A stretch of DNA of 64,000 bases from HGM04593 sp045589695 (GTDB taxonomy: Bacteria; Bacteroidota; Bacteroidia; Bacteroidales; Bacteroidaceae), in contig JAZNPP010000051.1 in NCBI GenBank assembly GCA_045589695.1, forward strand, positions 9,482 through 73,481. The letters are read 5' to 3'. The notes beneath the pieces were generated by a model. It had not been told where the DNA came from and searched no databases. It saw nothing but the letters and a program-made list of their open reading frames with translations. Position 1 is the stretch's first letter. Every line of letters begins with the position of its first letter. Shown here piece after piece: positions 50,083 to 59,396 of the stretch. A program made the position numbers and the translations under genes.

Positions 50083-52551
50083 ATGATAAAAAAGATTTTG
50101 TACAGCCTGCTGCTTATTATGCCGATATGCCTGAAAGCACAGGTTGCCGGCACTATAAACGGCACTATCATCGACAATGACAACGGCGAACCGTTAAGTT
50201 TCGTCACAGTCGCCCTCATGCCCAAAGGCTCCGCGGTTCCCGTTGCCGGATGCAGCAGCGACGAAGATGGCAAATTCTCATTGCCTAACCCCCGAAAGGG
50301 AGAATACGCCTTGCAATTCTCTTATGTGGGCTACCTCAGCGACAGCCGTAACATAAACGTCACCGCCGAAGACAAGAGCGTCAATATCGGTGTCATAAAG
50401 CTCAAGACCGACAAGAAAATACTCAAAGAGGTCGTCGTCACTGAGCAACGCTCGCAGATGAGTTTCGAGATAGACAAACGTATCTTCACCGTAGATCAGA
50501 GCATAGCTCTGACCGGAGGGTCGGCGAGCGACGTGCTGGCGGACATTCCCTCAGTCGAGGTAGATACTGAAGGTACCGTATCGCTGCGAGGAAGCGAGAG
50601 CGTCACGGTGTGGATAAACGGCAAGGCAAGCGGGCTCACCGGCGACAACCAGGGCGATATTCTGCAACAGTTGCCTGCAGGCTCCATCGAAAAAATCGAG
50701 GTGATAACCAACCCGTCGGCGAAACACTCGCCCGAGGGCACAGCAGGCATAATAAACATCATTCTGAAACGTGACCGTAAAGCCGGTTATTACGGCAGCG
50801 CTCAGGCCGGAGCCGATACCAACGGCGGCTTCAACGGCGGAGCGAACTTCAATTACAGCAGCGGTGCAGTAGACGCTTACGCCAACCTCAACTACCGCAA
50901 TATGCGTTTCAAGAACAAAGGCGAGACATATGCCGAATATTACGATTCGCAGAGCTATCTGACCCAAAAGAGCAGCGGCACGCACAACCCGAGTAATCTC
51001 TTCGCACGCGCAGGCCTTACATGGCGCATGACACGCAAGGACGAACTGTACGTAAACCTCATGGGAACGTTCGGCGACAGAAAAAACAAGAGCCTCATTA
51101 ACGCCGAAAACGGCATTCTGGGCAACGGCGCCCCGAACGCCATGACAGAAAAATTCACACGCTCAACCGACCAGCATGGCAAGCCGTCGATGTACAATGC
51201 GGAATTAGGCTACACTCACCGCTGGAGCGACACCCATTTTCTGGACCTTTCGGTGGGACACCATGTATGGCAACAGAACAACAACAACGTTTTTGAGCAG
51301 GAGAACATTTTCCTTGCTGCGGCCGACACCTCACGCAGTTATCAGTTCCAGGACAACAAAATCAAAAATTCCAATTCAAGCATAAAACTCGATTACGAAT
51401 ACAAGATAAACGACAACCACCGCATTGAAGCGGGATACAAGGGCGACTTTGCCAATGACAAGAGCAGAGTGAACACATACAAAGACAAGGAACATACAGC
51501 CGCAGAGCGCAAGTTGTATAATGACTTCAACTACCGCCAGCAGACACACGCCCTGTACGGAACATATTCGGGAAGAGCCGGACGCTTCGGTTTTCAGGTG
51601 GGCTTGCGAGGCGAATACTGGAACGTGAAGACAAGAACAATAGGCTGGGAAGAGAAAGAGAGCGGCATAGAGGTTCCGTACACCTGCAAGGACTTCTTCA
51701 AGCTCTTTCCGAGCGCATTCATAAGCTATGAGATTGGAGACGGGCACGAGATACAGGCCAATTACACCCGCCGCCTTCGCCGTCCCTGGGGCGGACAGCT
51801 CAACAGCTTCAAGAACATAAACGATTCGACGAACATTTCATACGGAAATCCCGAACTCACGCCGGAGTATTCGAACGCATTCGAACTGAACTACATAAAG
51901 AACTGGAAAGACCACACCCTTTCCCTTTCGGCATACTACCGCACGACCGATGACGTTATTGAGCGTATCAGCTACAACGAGGGACGCATCATATACACGA
52001 CCCACAAAAACGTGTCCCAGACACAATCGGCCGGGCTTGAAATTACAGGCAAGAACAGACTGTTCAAGGTGCTTGACATAACGACAAGCGTAAACCTCTT
52101 CTACTACAAGCTCGATGCGTTCGAATATATGATTGCAGGGCACAAGATTACCGGAAAGGCAAGCGAAAACTTCTCGTGGAACGCCCGCCTTACGGCAAGC
52201 GCAATGCTTCCCTGGGGCATAACGATGCAGGTGACAGGGCGCTACAACGCAAAACGCATTGTGGCTCAAGGCTACCGTGAGCCGAGCTACATGCTCGACG
52301 TCGGGCTCCGCAAATCATTCGACAGCCATTGGAGCCTGAGCCTCAACGCCCGCGACCTTCTTGATTCAAGAGGCCGCCGTTCAGTCACGAGCAACGACAG
52401 TTTCTACCGTGACTCCAAAAACTCGCACGGAGGACGGACATTCGGTTTCACCCTCACATACAGCTTCGGAAACATGAAAGCGAAAATGCCTAAACGCAAG
52501 CAGCAGGAGATACCGGGCAGCGGCTATGACGACTACGGAGGAGATATATGA
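50083..52551 (+). CDS. TonB-dependent receptor-like outer-membrane barrel
   Basis: An 822-residue protein with signal peptide (LYSLLLIMPICLKAQ). A carboxypeptidase-regulatory-like beta domain (about 22-105, NGTIIDNDNGEPLSFVTVALM) is followed by a TonB plug (about 120-230, VTVWINGKASGLTGDNQGDI, IEKIEVITNPSAKHSPEGTAGIINI; seen in pieces under 20 residues) and a barrel of the outer-membrane beta-barrel family (OMP_b-brl_3). It ends GFTLTYSFGNM and a charged tail. It is not a SusC protein and has no SusD. It lies 32 bases after the TolC-like gene with no terminator in between, so it may be expressed with the efflux pump, and a possible import-export pairing is worth testing. A strong terminator overlaps its stop. 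Confidence 0.9.
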   Translation: MIKKILYSLLLIMPICLKAQVAGTINGTIIDNDNGEPLSFVTVALMPKGSAVPVAGCSSDEDGKFSLPNPRKGEYALQFSYVGYLSDSRNINVTAEDKSVNIGVIKLKTDKKILKEVVVTEQRSQMSFEIDKRIFTVDQSIALTGGSASDVLADIPSVEVDTEGTVSLRGSESVTVWINGKASGLTGDNQGDILQQLPAGSIEKIEVITNPSAKHSPEGTAGIINIILKRDRKAGYYGSAQAGADTNGGFNGGANFNYSSGAVDAYANLNYRNMRFKNKGETYAEYYDSQSYLTQKSSGTHNPSNLFARAGLTWRMTRKDELYVNLMGTFGDRKNKSLINAENGILGNGAPNAMTEKFTRSTDQHGKPSMYNAELGYTHRWSDTHFLDLSVGHHVWQQNNNNVFEQENIFLAAADTSRSYQFQDNKIKNSNSSIKLDYEYKINDNHRIEAGYKGDFANDKSRVNTYKDKEHTAAERKLYNDFNYRQQTHALYGTYSGRAGRFGFQVGLRGEYWNVKTRTIGWEEKESGIEVPYTCKDFFKLFPSAFISYEIGDGHEIQANYTRRLRRPWGGQLNSFKNINDSTNISYGNPELTPEYSNAFELNYIKNWKDHTLSLSAYYRTTDDVIERISYNEGRIIYTTHKNVSQTQSAGLEITGKNRLFKVLDITTSVNLFYYKLDAFEYMIAGHKITGKASENFSWNARLTASAMLPWGITMQVTGRYNAKRIVAQGYREPSYMLDVGLRKSFDSHWSLSLNARDLLDSRGRRSVTSNDSFYRDSKNSHGGRTFGFTLTYSFGNMKAKMPKRKQQEIPGSGYDDYGGDI

Positions 52552-52590
52552 CATAAGGCGGTGCAGTTGCACCGCCTTATGTCATATATC
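52543..52590. terminator. 23-bp hairpin terminator after the TonB-dependent receptor
   Basis: Perfect arms 52543-52565 and 52568-52590 with a 2-base loop. The stop codon of the receptor gene (52549-52551) is in the left arm. A T-rich stretch follows at 52611-52620. Confidence 0.85.
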
Positions 52591-52687
52591 AGTCCTTTTC
52601 CGTTTGCCACTTTTTTTTGTGTGAAAATATTTTTTCGTTTCATAAATGTTTACGAAATTTGACCCGGACAAAACAACTAACCATAAC

Positions 52688-54541
52688 ATGACAAACAGTG
52701 ACAACAAACAAAAAGTAGACCAGATTGTCGTCCGTTTTTCAGGCGACTCCGGCGACGGCATGCAGCTTGCCGGCAACATCTTTTCTACAATCTCCGCTAC
52801 TGTCGGAAATGACATCTGTACATTCCCCGACTACCCTGCCGACATTCGTGCCCCGCAAGGAGTGCTGACAGGCGTTTCAGGTTTTCAAGTACATGTGGGA
52901 GCCGACAAAGTGCTTACCCCCGGTGACAAATGCGACATTCTTATCGCGATGAACCCTGCCGCCCTGAAGACACAGCACAAGTATTGCAAGCCCACAGGCG
53001 CTATTATCATCGACACCGACTCGTTCACGGAAAAAGACCTTCAGAAGGCGGAATTCAAGACCGACGACCCGATAGCGGAACTCGGCATCACCTGCGAGGT
53101 CGTTCCTTGCCCCATAACGTCGCTCTGCCAGGAGACGCTCAAAGAGAGCGGACTCGACAATAAGAGCATCGTCCGCTGCAAGAACATGCTTGCATTAGGT
53201 CTCGTATGCTGGATATACGACCGTGACCTCAGCCTTGCCGAAGGCATGCTCCGTGCCAAGTTCGCTAAAAAGCCCGACATAGCAGAGGCGAACATCAAGG
53301 TGCTTAAGGCAGGATACGACATGGGACACAACACCCACACATCGATATCGCACACCTACAGCATCGAGAGCGAAGGCAAGAAAGAGAAGGGCAAATACAT
53401 GGACATCAACGGCAACAAGGCGACCGCATACGGCCTTATGGCAGCTGCCGAGAGAGCCGGAATGAGACTCTTTTTAGGCTCATACCCCATCACCCCGGCC
53501 ACAGACATACTTCACGAGCTTGCCAAGCACAAGTCACTCGGCGTTGTCACCATGCAGGCCGAGGACGAGATTGCCGGCTGCGCATCGGCTGTAGGCGCGG
53601 CATACGCAGGCGCATTGGCATGCACATCGACATCGGGTCCGGGCATATGCCTCAAGAGCGAGGCGATAAACCTTGCGGTCATTACCGAACTGCCTTTGGT
53701 AATCATCGACGTTCAGCGAGGCGGCCCCTCTACAGGCTTGCCGACTAAGAGCGAGCAGACCGACCTCCTGCAGGCGCTTTACGGACGTAACGGCGAGAGC
53801 CCGATACCCGTAATTGCGGCTGCATCGCCTACCGACTGCTTCGACGCAGCGTTCAACGCATGCAAAATTGCGGTCGAGCATATGACACCTGTCATTCTGC
53901 TCACCGACGCATTCATAGCCAACGGCTCGGCGGCATGGAAATTGCCGGATATCGAGCAGTATCCGGCAATAGTTCCGCCCTACGTTACTCCCGACATGCG
54001 AGAAGGCTGGAGCCCGTACAAACGCAACCCTGAGAACGACGTACGTTACTGGGCTGTGCCCGGCACTCCTGATTTCGCTCACCGCATAGGCGGCTTGGAG
54101 AAGAGCGCGGCCACAGGCGCTATAAGCAACGACCCGGCCAACCACCACAGCATGGTCGAGGCACGCGCGAGAAAGGTCGCGAAGATAGCGGCAGAGATAC
54201 CGCAGCTGAGAGTCGAGGGAGACGAGGACGCCGACCTGCTTATTGTAGGCTTCGGCGGCACGTACGGCCACCTCAGCGAAGCTATGCAGCAGATGCGGCG
54301 TGAAGGCAAGAAGGTTGCTCATGCGCACTTCCGGTATATAAACCCGCTGCCGCACAACACGGCTGAGGTGCTTCGCAAGTACAGCAAGGTTGTAGTAGCC
54401 GAACAGAACATGGGACAGTTCGCAGGTTACCTTCAGACAAAAATCGAGAATATCAAGCTTCACCGTTACAACGAGGTGAAAGGACAGCCGTTCGCTGTCG
54501 CCACACTTGTCGAGGAGTTCACTAAAATTATGGAGGAATAA
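52688..54541 (+). CDS. 2-oxoacid:ferredoxin oxidoreductase, fused gamma-alpha subunit
   Basis: A 617-residue protein with an N-terminal gamma domain (about 10-190, VVRFSGDSGDGMQLAGNIF) fused to the alpha pyrimidine-binding domain (about 210-617, MAAAERAGMRLFLGSYPITPATDIL, GGPSTGLPTKSEQTDL, ending RYINPLPHNTAEVLRKYSKVVVAEQNMGQ; seen in short blocks). It pairs with the beta subunit at 54545 to convert 2-oxoglutarate or a related 2-oxoacid to an acyl-CoA and reduced ferredoxin, reversibly, in anaerobic metabolism. The open frame begins at 52646, but the ATG at 52688 is chosen since the extra 14 residues are unlike the family start. It lies 3 bases upstream of the beta subunit, so the two are coupled. 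Confidence 0.93.
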   Translation: MTNSDNKQKVDQIVVRFSGDSGDGMQLAGNIFSTISATVGNDICTFPDYPADIRAPQGVLTGVSGFQVHVGADKVLTPGDKCDILIAMNPAALKTQHKYCKPTGAIIIDTDSFTEKDLQKAEFKTDDPIAELGITCEVVPCPITSLCQETLKESGLDNKSIVRCKNMLALGLVCWIYDRDLSLAEGMLRAKFAKKPDIAEANIKVLKAGYDMGHNTHTSISHTYSIESEGKKEKGKYMDINGNKATAYGLMAAAERAGMRLFLGSYPITPATDILHELAKHKSLGVVTMQAEDEIAGCASAVGAAYAGALACTSTSGPGICLKSEAINLAVITELPLVIIDVQRGGPSTGLPTKSEQTDLLQALYGRNGESPIPVIAAASPTDCFDAAFNACKIAVEHMTPVILLTDAFIANGSAAWKLPDIEQYPAIVPPYVTPDMREGWSPYKRNPENDVRYWAVPGTPDFAHRIGGLEKSAATGAISNDPANHHSMVEARARKVAKIAAEIPQLRVEGDEDADLLIVGFGGTYGHLSEAMQQMRREGKKVAHAHFRYINPLPHNTAEVLRKYSKVVVAEQNMGQFAGYLQTKIENIKLHRYNEVKGQPFAVATLVEEFTKIMEE

Positions 54542-54544
54542 GAT

Positions 54545-55549
54545 ATGAGCGAATACACAGCACAAGATTACAAGTTCGGACAGCCGCGTTGGTGTCCAGG
54601 TTGCGGTGACCATTCATTCCTTGGAGCATTGCACAAGGCAATGGGCGAGTTGGGCGTCGCTCCGCACGACATTGCAGTAATTTCGGGTATCGGCTGCTCG
54701 TCACGCCTCCCCTACTACATGAACACCTACGGTTTCCACACGATACACGGCCGCTCCGCAGCGATAGCTACAGGAGCCAAGCTTGCCAACCCGGAGCTGA
54801 CCGTTTGGCAGGTATCGGGCGACGGAGACGGCCTTGCCATCGGCGGCAACCACTTCATTCATGCGGTACGCCGAAACATAGACCTGAACATGATACTTCT
54901 CAACAACCGCATATACGGCCTTACCAAAGGACAGTATTCTCCTACATCGGTACGAGGATTCGTCAGCAAGTCGTCGCCGTACGGCACCGTTGAAGACCCG
55001 TTCCGCCCTGCGGAACTGTGTTTCGGAGCAAGAGGCAATTTCTTCGCCCGTTGCGTGGCGACAGACATGCCGGCGGCAGTAGCATGTCTAAAGGCGGCGG
55101 CGCAGCACAAAGGAGCATCCGTCGTCGAGGTACTTCAGAACTGCGTTATATTCAACAACGGTACCCACGAGAGCGTATATACCAAAGAGGGGCGTTCAAA
55201 GAACGCCATTTATCTGGAACATGGCAAGCCGATGATTTTCGGCGAGAACAGGGAGTACGGCCTCGTGCAGGAGGGTTTCGGACTTAAGGTCGTGAAAATC
55301 GGCGAGAACGGCATAACTGAAAATGACATTCTCGTTCACGATGCGCACTGCAAGGACACTACCCTGCACCTTAAGTTAGCGCTTATGGAAGGCCCGGACT
55401 TCCCCGTCGCATTGGGCGTCATACGCGACGTAGACGCAATCACATACAACGAGGCGGTTTACGCCCAAGTCGAAGAGGTCAAGCTGAACAAGAAGTATCA
55501 CTGCTTCAGCGAACTTCTGGAGACGAACGAGACATGGGAGATTAAGTAA
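54545..55549 (+). CDS. 2-oxoacid:ferredoxin oxidoreductase, beta subunit
   Basis: A 334-residue thiamine-diphosphate-binding subunit. It carries the N-terminal CPGCGDHSFLGAL and ISGIGCSSRLPYYM motifs, the TPP-Mg motif GDGDGLAIGGNHFIHAVRRN, and NNRIYGLTKGQYSPTS. With the gamma-alpha protein upstream (3 bases between stop and start) it forms the catalytic enzyme; electrons pass to ferredoxin. The size fits KorB. No separate ferredoxin-like delta subunit is nearby, and iron-sulfur clusters must come from Cys in these subunits or a partner. A clear intrinsic terminator follows. Confidence 0.93.
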   Translation: MSEYTAQDYKFGQPRWCPGCGDHSFLGALHKAMGELGVAPHDIAVISGIGCSSRLPYYMNTYGFHTIHGRSAAIATGAKLANPELTVWQVSGDGDGLAIGGNHFIHAVRRNIDLNMILLNNRIYGLTKGQYSPTSVRGFVSKSSPYGTVEDPFRPAELCFGARGNFFARCVATDMPAAVACLKAAAQHKGASVVEVLQNCVIFNNGTHESVYTKEGRSKNAIYLEHGKPMIFGENREYGLVQEGFGLKVVKIGENGITENDILVHDAHCKDTTLHLKLALMEGPDFPVALGVIRDVDAITYNEAVYAQVEEVKLNKKYHCFSELLETNETWEIK

Positions 55550-55568
55550 AAGCTCTCTAACATTTGAC

Positions 55569-55607
55569 AGCGTAAGCAGCGGAAAAACGTTGCTTACGCT
55601 TTTTTTT
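55569..55607 (+). terminator. Intrinsic terminator after the ferredoxin oxidoreductase genes
   Basis: A 10-bp GC-rich stem (55569-55578 with 55591-55600), a 12-base loop, and seven or more Ts on the RNA strand (55601-55607): a textbook intrinsic terminator. Confidence 0.92.
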
Positions 55608-55704
55608 GACACGCCGACGAACGTTCGATATGTTAAAACCGCCGTTTCTACAAAAAAACATAATAAAACATCAAAAATATTTAGCCTATATAAAAATAAA
55701 ATAT

Positions 55705-55712
55705 TATTTTTG
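55705..55712 (+). promoter_or_regulatory. Promoter -7 element of the SusC-SusD-endoglycosidase locus
   Basis: TATTTTTG, a TAnnTTTG match, about 140 bases before the SusC start at 55851, leaving a long A/T-rich leader. A small hairpin ATGCC-CTCAA-GGCAT lies at 55811-55825. No sigma/anti-sigma genes are visible nearby. Confidence 0.45.
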
Positions 55713-55850
55713 AAGCCGTGGGATAGTATAATTTTATATAAACAAGCATAAAATTACTGAAATCCACCGACAGAAGAACGGAAATCATTAACTAAATAAA
55801 CAAGACCGCAATGCCCTCAAGGCATGAAAGTCAAAACTAAAAGAACTAAT

Positions 55851-58800
55851 ATGAAACTACTAAAAACAGTTGCGAAGTCGCTGTTGGCAGCTACATTCAT
55901 GGGCATGACATTATCATTCGCCCCGGTACATGCGTCAGCAGCAAACACCGTGCAGCAACAGCAGTACGGTACTGTTAAGGGAACAGTTATTGACGAAAAC
56001 GGGGAGCCGGTATTCGGTGCCGTGGTTTTCGTAGTGGGAACACAGAACTCTACTTCGGTAGATTTTGACGGAAATTTCGAGCTCAGCAATGTGAAGAAGG
56101 GCTCAAGCATCCGAGTAATGCTTATGGGTTACGCTTGCGACGACCAGGTATGGAACGGCAAGGACCTCAATTTCGTCATGACAGAAGAGAGTACGGCTCT
56201 TGACGAGGTCGTCGTTACGGCGATGGGTATCATGCGTAAAGAAAAGTCGCTTACATACGCCACGCAGCTCATCAAGGCCGACGACTTGTTGAAAGCCCCT
56301 GACGCAAACATCGTAAACTCTCTTGAGGGTAAGATTTCGGGTATCACCATTACTCCGAGCGCAGGTGGCGCAGGCGGCGCTTCCAAAATCACGCTTCGAG
56401 GCAACAAATCTATCTTGGGCGACAATGCGCCTCTTATCGTTGTAGACGGTGTGCCAATGACAAACAGCATCCGCGGGCAGGCAAGCGCCAACAACATGTT
56501 TGACGAGGGCGTATCCGAGGGTTCCGACTACATGTCAATGATAAACCCCGATGATATCGAATCAATGAACGTCCTCAAAGGCGCCAATGCTGCGGCGCTT
56601 TACGGTTCACGCGCGGCGAACGGCGTTATCATGATTACCACCAAAAAGGGTAAAGAGGGAAAAATGGAGGTTACATTCACGTCAAACACGAACTTTGACA
56701 TGCCTCTTTTGACCCCCCGCATGCAGAATTCATACGGAGCATTCAAGCTGAACGACCAGACTACCCTCGCGTACAACAGCTGGGGAGATAGGTTAAGCGG
56801 AGACAACAGCACCCACACGGTAAGTTTCGACGGCGACAAGAAATATTTCTACGACAAAGAGACCGACAACCTTGCATTCGTAAATCAAATAAGATTGCGC
56901 AACTACGCGAAAGACGACATTGCAGAGTTCTACGACACCGGTATCATGACAACCAATTCTGTCGGCGTTTCGGGCGGAACAGAGAAGATACAGACATACG
57001 CATCATATTCAAACACCTACTCACAGGGCATGATCGCGTCAAACCGCTACGACCGTAACACGTTCGCCTTCCGTCAGAGCTACAAGCTGTGGGATCGTCT
57101 GAACCTTGGAGTCAGCGTAAACTATGTACAGACAAAGACACGCAACCGTGTCGGCGGCGGTAAGGTTGGCAACCCTATCTACCACCTTTACACGACTCCG
57201 CGCGACACCGATATGGACTACTACAAGAACAATTATGAAACAGCGAACGGCAATTGGTACTCTTCGGGCAACGAGGAAGGTATCGGCGGACAGACATATT
57301 ATGCATTAGAGGGCACCACATATAAAAAATACACGAACGGACACGTTCTGTTGAGCGGTCCTATGCAGAATTACGCATACATGTCTCCGGGCCGTAACAA
57401 CCCCTACTGGCTGACAAACAAGAATTTCGGAGAGAGCCTTGAAGACCGTTTCTCTGCATCGTTCAACGGAACATTGAAAATAATAGAAGGTTTGAACCTG
57501 CAGGCAAGAGTATCGCTCGACCATACGAAATACAATGATGAGGGCGGTACATACGCTACGACATGGCATGCCGTAGAGATGTATCGTTACGGCAGATACT
57601 GGTTGAACAACAGCCGCACAAATGAAATCTACACCGACTACATGCTCTCTTATAATAAGGAGTTCGCTAAGGACTGGTCGGTTTCAGCCACAGCCGGATA
57701 CGTAGGCCATACCGTTAAAGGTTATAACAGCGGCACCTACATCGGCGAAGCCACTATAGACATGACAAAAGACGGGTTAGTTACCGAGATTTCATCTATC
57801 GTAAACCGTTTTGACCCATCTTCGGGAAGCTCAGGCGTTACATCAAAAGGCAAGAGCAGTAATTGGGACCAGGCTGCGCTCGCAACGGCGCAGATAGGCT
57901 GGAGAGACATCGTATTCGTCGATGCTTCTTACCGTCACGACTGGTATCGCCCGTTCCGTCAGTTTGCCGAAAAATACGGCATTAGAGACAATTACGGCTA
58001 CTTTGGTTTCGGAGCGAATGCAATCCTCAGCGACCTTATCAAATTGCCCAAATGGTTCAATTATGCAAAGTACCGCTTGAGCTATTCAGAAGTAGGTAAC
58101 TCAATACCTAACACATTCTTTGCGGCAGTAAGCATGAACGAAAGAGACAATGCTGTAGGCACGACATCGAGAAACGACTTCATCACCGACCCGATACCCG
58201 AGAAGACAAAGTCTTTCGAAACCGGTCTTGAGATGCAGTTCTTCCGCGATTGCCTTAACTTGGATATTACCTATTATAATTCAGCGATGCACAACTCATA
58301 TCTTGAGGTTTATGCGACAAACAACAAGATACAGCCTATGAACAGCGGTATAATACGCAACCAGGGCGTCGAGCTGACTATCGGTTACGACTGGAAAATA
58401 AACAGAGACTGGCGTTGGAAGACAAGCGCGAACTTCTCATATAACCAGAACCGTATAGAAGCCACCGCGAAAGATGAATTCGGATTCGACAAAGACCTGA
58501 CGACCTCGCTCGCCAACGGCCGTGTCCAGCTTCGCTACAGCGTGAAGCGCCCCGACGGCAAGAACGGTTCGTACGGCGACATATACATTACCGACTTCAC
58601 CCGATACAGCGAAAACGTATACAAGGCCGCTGACGGCACATTCAACACAGAAGGCAATGGTGACCTTATTCACAAAAAGGGAGATATATATCTGAACAAG
58701 CACACTTACCCCAATACCAAGAATGTAAAAGTAAAGCATGGCGGTTATGCGAGCGTAGACCCTGAGCGCGGCATCATACGTACATACGAGACTTCAAAGA

Positions 58801-59360
58801 AGTTCCAGACATACGCAGGAAACTTGAACAGTCCCTACCAGCTGTCATGGTCAAACACCTTTACTTACAAGGACTTTACGCTTTACTTCCTTATCAACGG
58901 ACGTATCGGCGGCAAAGTAATCTCATTGACCGAAGCCGAGCTTGACTATCTGGGCGCTTCGGAACGTTCAGGCGCAGCGCGTCTGTACGCAGAGCAGAAC
59001 GGCATCTTAACCGAAGACGGCCGTCTCGGAATGTATTTGAACAATGGCGGCAAAGAGAACCTCATAGCAGTTCAGGACTACTACGAATACATCGGTTCAA
59101 CAGACGCCACAAACTACATCTATGACGCGACAAATTTCCGTTTGCGTGAATTGTCGTTAGGTTACACGTTCCGCAACCTGTTCGGCGAGTACAAGAACCT
59201 GAGCTTGTCGTTCGTTTGCCGCAACCTGTTCTTCATTTACAAAGACTCTCCGGTTGACCCCGACGTATCACTCTCTACAGCGAACGGTTTGGGAGGTATA
59301 GACATGTTCAACTACCCGTCACCGCGCTCATTCGGTATAAATTTGAAACTTAATCTTTAA
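55851..59360 (+). CDS. SusC/RagA-family TonB-linked outer-membrane protein
   Basis: A 1169-residue channel protein with signal peptide (LLAATFMGMTLSFAPVHA). A carboxypeptidase-D-regulatory-like domain (about 40-110, GTVIDENGEPVFGAVVFV) is followed by the TonB box-plug region with the typical AMGIMRKEKSLTYATQ, IVNSLEGKISGI and LRGNKSILGDNAPLIVVDGV blocks, then MINPDDIESMNVLKGANAAALYGSRAANGVIMIT (seen in short blocks), and a 22-strand barrel ending in FGINLKLNL. It imports glycans or peptides bound by SusD, using TonB energy. The start at 55851 is preferred to the ATG at 55824, which would add nine residues before the signal peptide. SusD follows after 36 bases. Confidence 0.95.
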   Translation: MKLLKTVAKSLLAATFMGMTLSFAPVHASAANTVQQQQYGTVKGTVIDENGEPVFGAVVFVVGTQNSTSVDFDGNFELSNVKKGSSIRVMLMGYACDDQVWNGKDLNFVMTEESTALDEVVVTAMGIMRKEKSLTYATQLIKADDLLKAPDANIVNSLEGKISGITITPSAGGAGGASKITLRGNKSILGDNAPLIVVDGVPMTNSIRGQASANNMFDEGVSEGSDYMSMINPDDIESMNVLKGANAAALYGSRAANGVIMITTKKGKEGKMEVTFTSNTNFDMPLLTPRMQNSYGAFKLNDQTTLAYNSWGDRLSGDNSTHTVSFDGDKKYFYDKETDNLAFVNQIRLRNYAKDDIAEFYDTGIMTTNSVGVSGGTEKIQTYASYSNTYSQGMIASNRYDRNTFAFRQSYKLWDRLNLGVSVNYVQTKTRNRVGGGKVGNPIYHLYTTPRDTDMDYYKNNYETANGNWYSSGNEEGIGGQTYYALEGTTYKKYTNGHVLLSGPMQNYAYMSPGRNNPYWLTNKNFGESLEDRFSASFNGTLKIIEGLNLQARVSLDHTKYNDEGGTYATTWHAVEMYRYGRYWLNNSRTNEIYTDYMLSYNKEFAKDWSVSATAGYVGHTVKGYNSGTYIGEATIDMTKDGLVTEISSIVNRFDPSSGSSGVTSKGKSSNWDQAALATAQIGWRDIVFVDASYRHDWYRPFRQFAEKYGIRDNYGYFGFGANAILSDLIKLPKWFNYAKYRLSYSEVGNSIPNTFFAAVSMNERDNAVGTTSRNDFITDPIPEKTKSFETGLEMQFFRDCLNLDITYYNSAMHNSYLEVYATNNKIQPMNSGIIRNQGVELTIGYDWKINRDWRWKTSANFSYNQNRIEATAKDEFGFDKDLTTSLANGRVQLRYSVKRPDGKNGSYGDIYITDFTRYSENVYKAADGTFNTEGNGDLIHKKGDIYLNKHTYPNTKNVKVKHGGYASVDPERGIIRTYETSKKFQTYAGNLNSPYQLSWSNTFTYKDFTLYFLINGRIGGKVISLTEAELDYLGASERSGAARLYAEQNGILTEDGRLGMYLNNGGKENLIAVQDYYEYIGSTDATNYIYDATNFRLRELSLGYTFRNLFGEYKNLSLSFVCRNLFFIYKDSPVDPDVSLSTANGLGGIDMFNYPSPRSFGINLKLNL

Positions 59361-59396
59361 GTATTTATTCTACAAAACAGTTTAAAACCGTAAATT

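Noticed and set aside
53534..54613. Minus-strand open frame of 359 codons inside the ferredoxin oxidoreductase gene.
   Set aside because: It overlaps two well-supported genes on the other strand and shows no recognisable domain or start context.
55811..55825. Small hairpin before the SusC start, considered as an RNA thermometer or riboswitch.
   Set aside because: Only a 5-bp stem in A/T-rich sequence, too weak to claim regulation.
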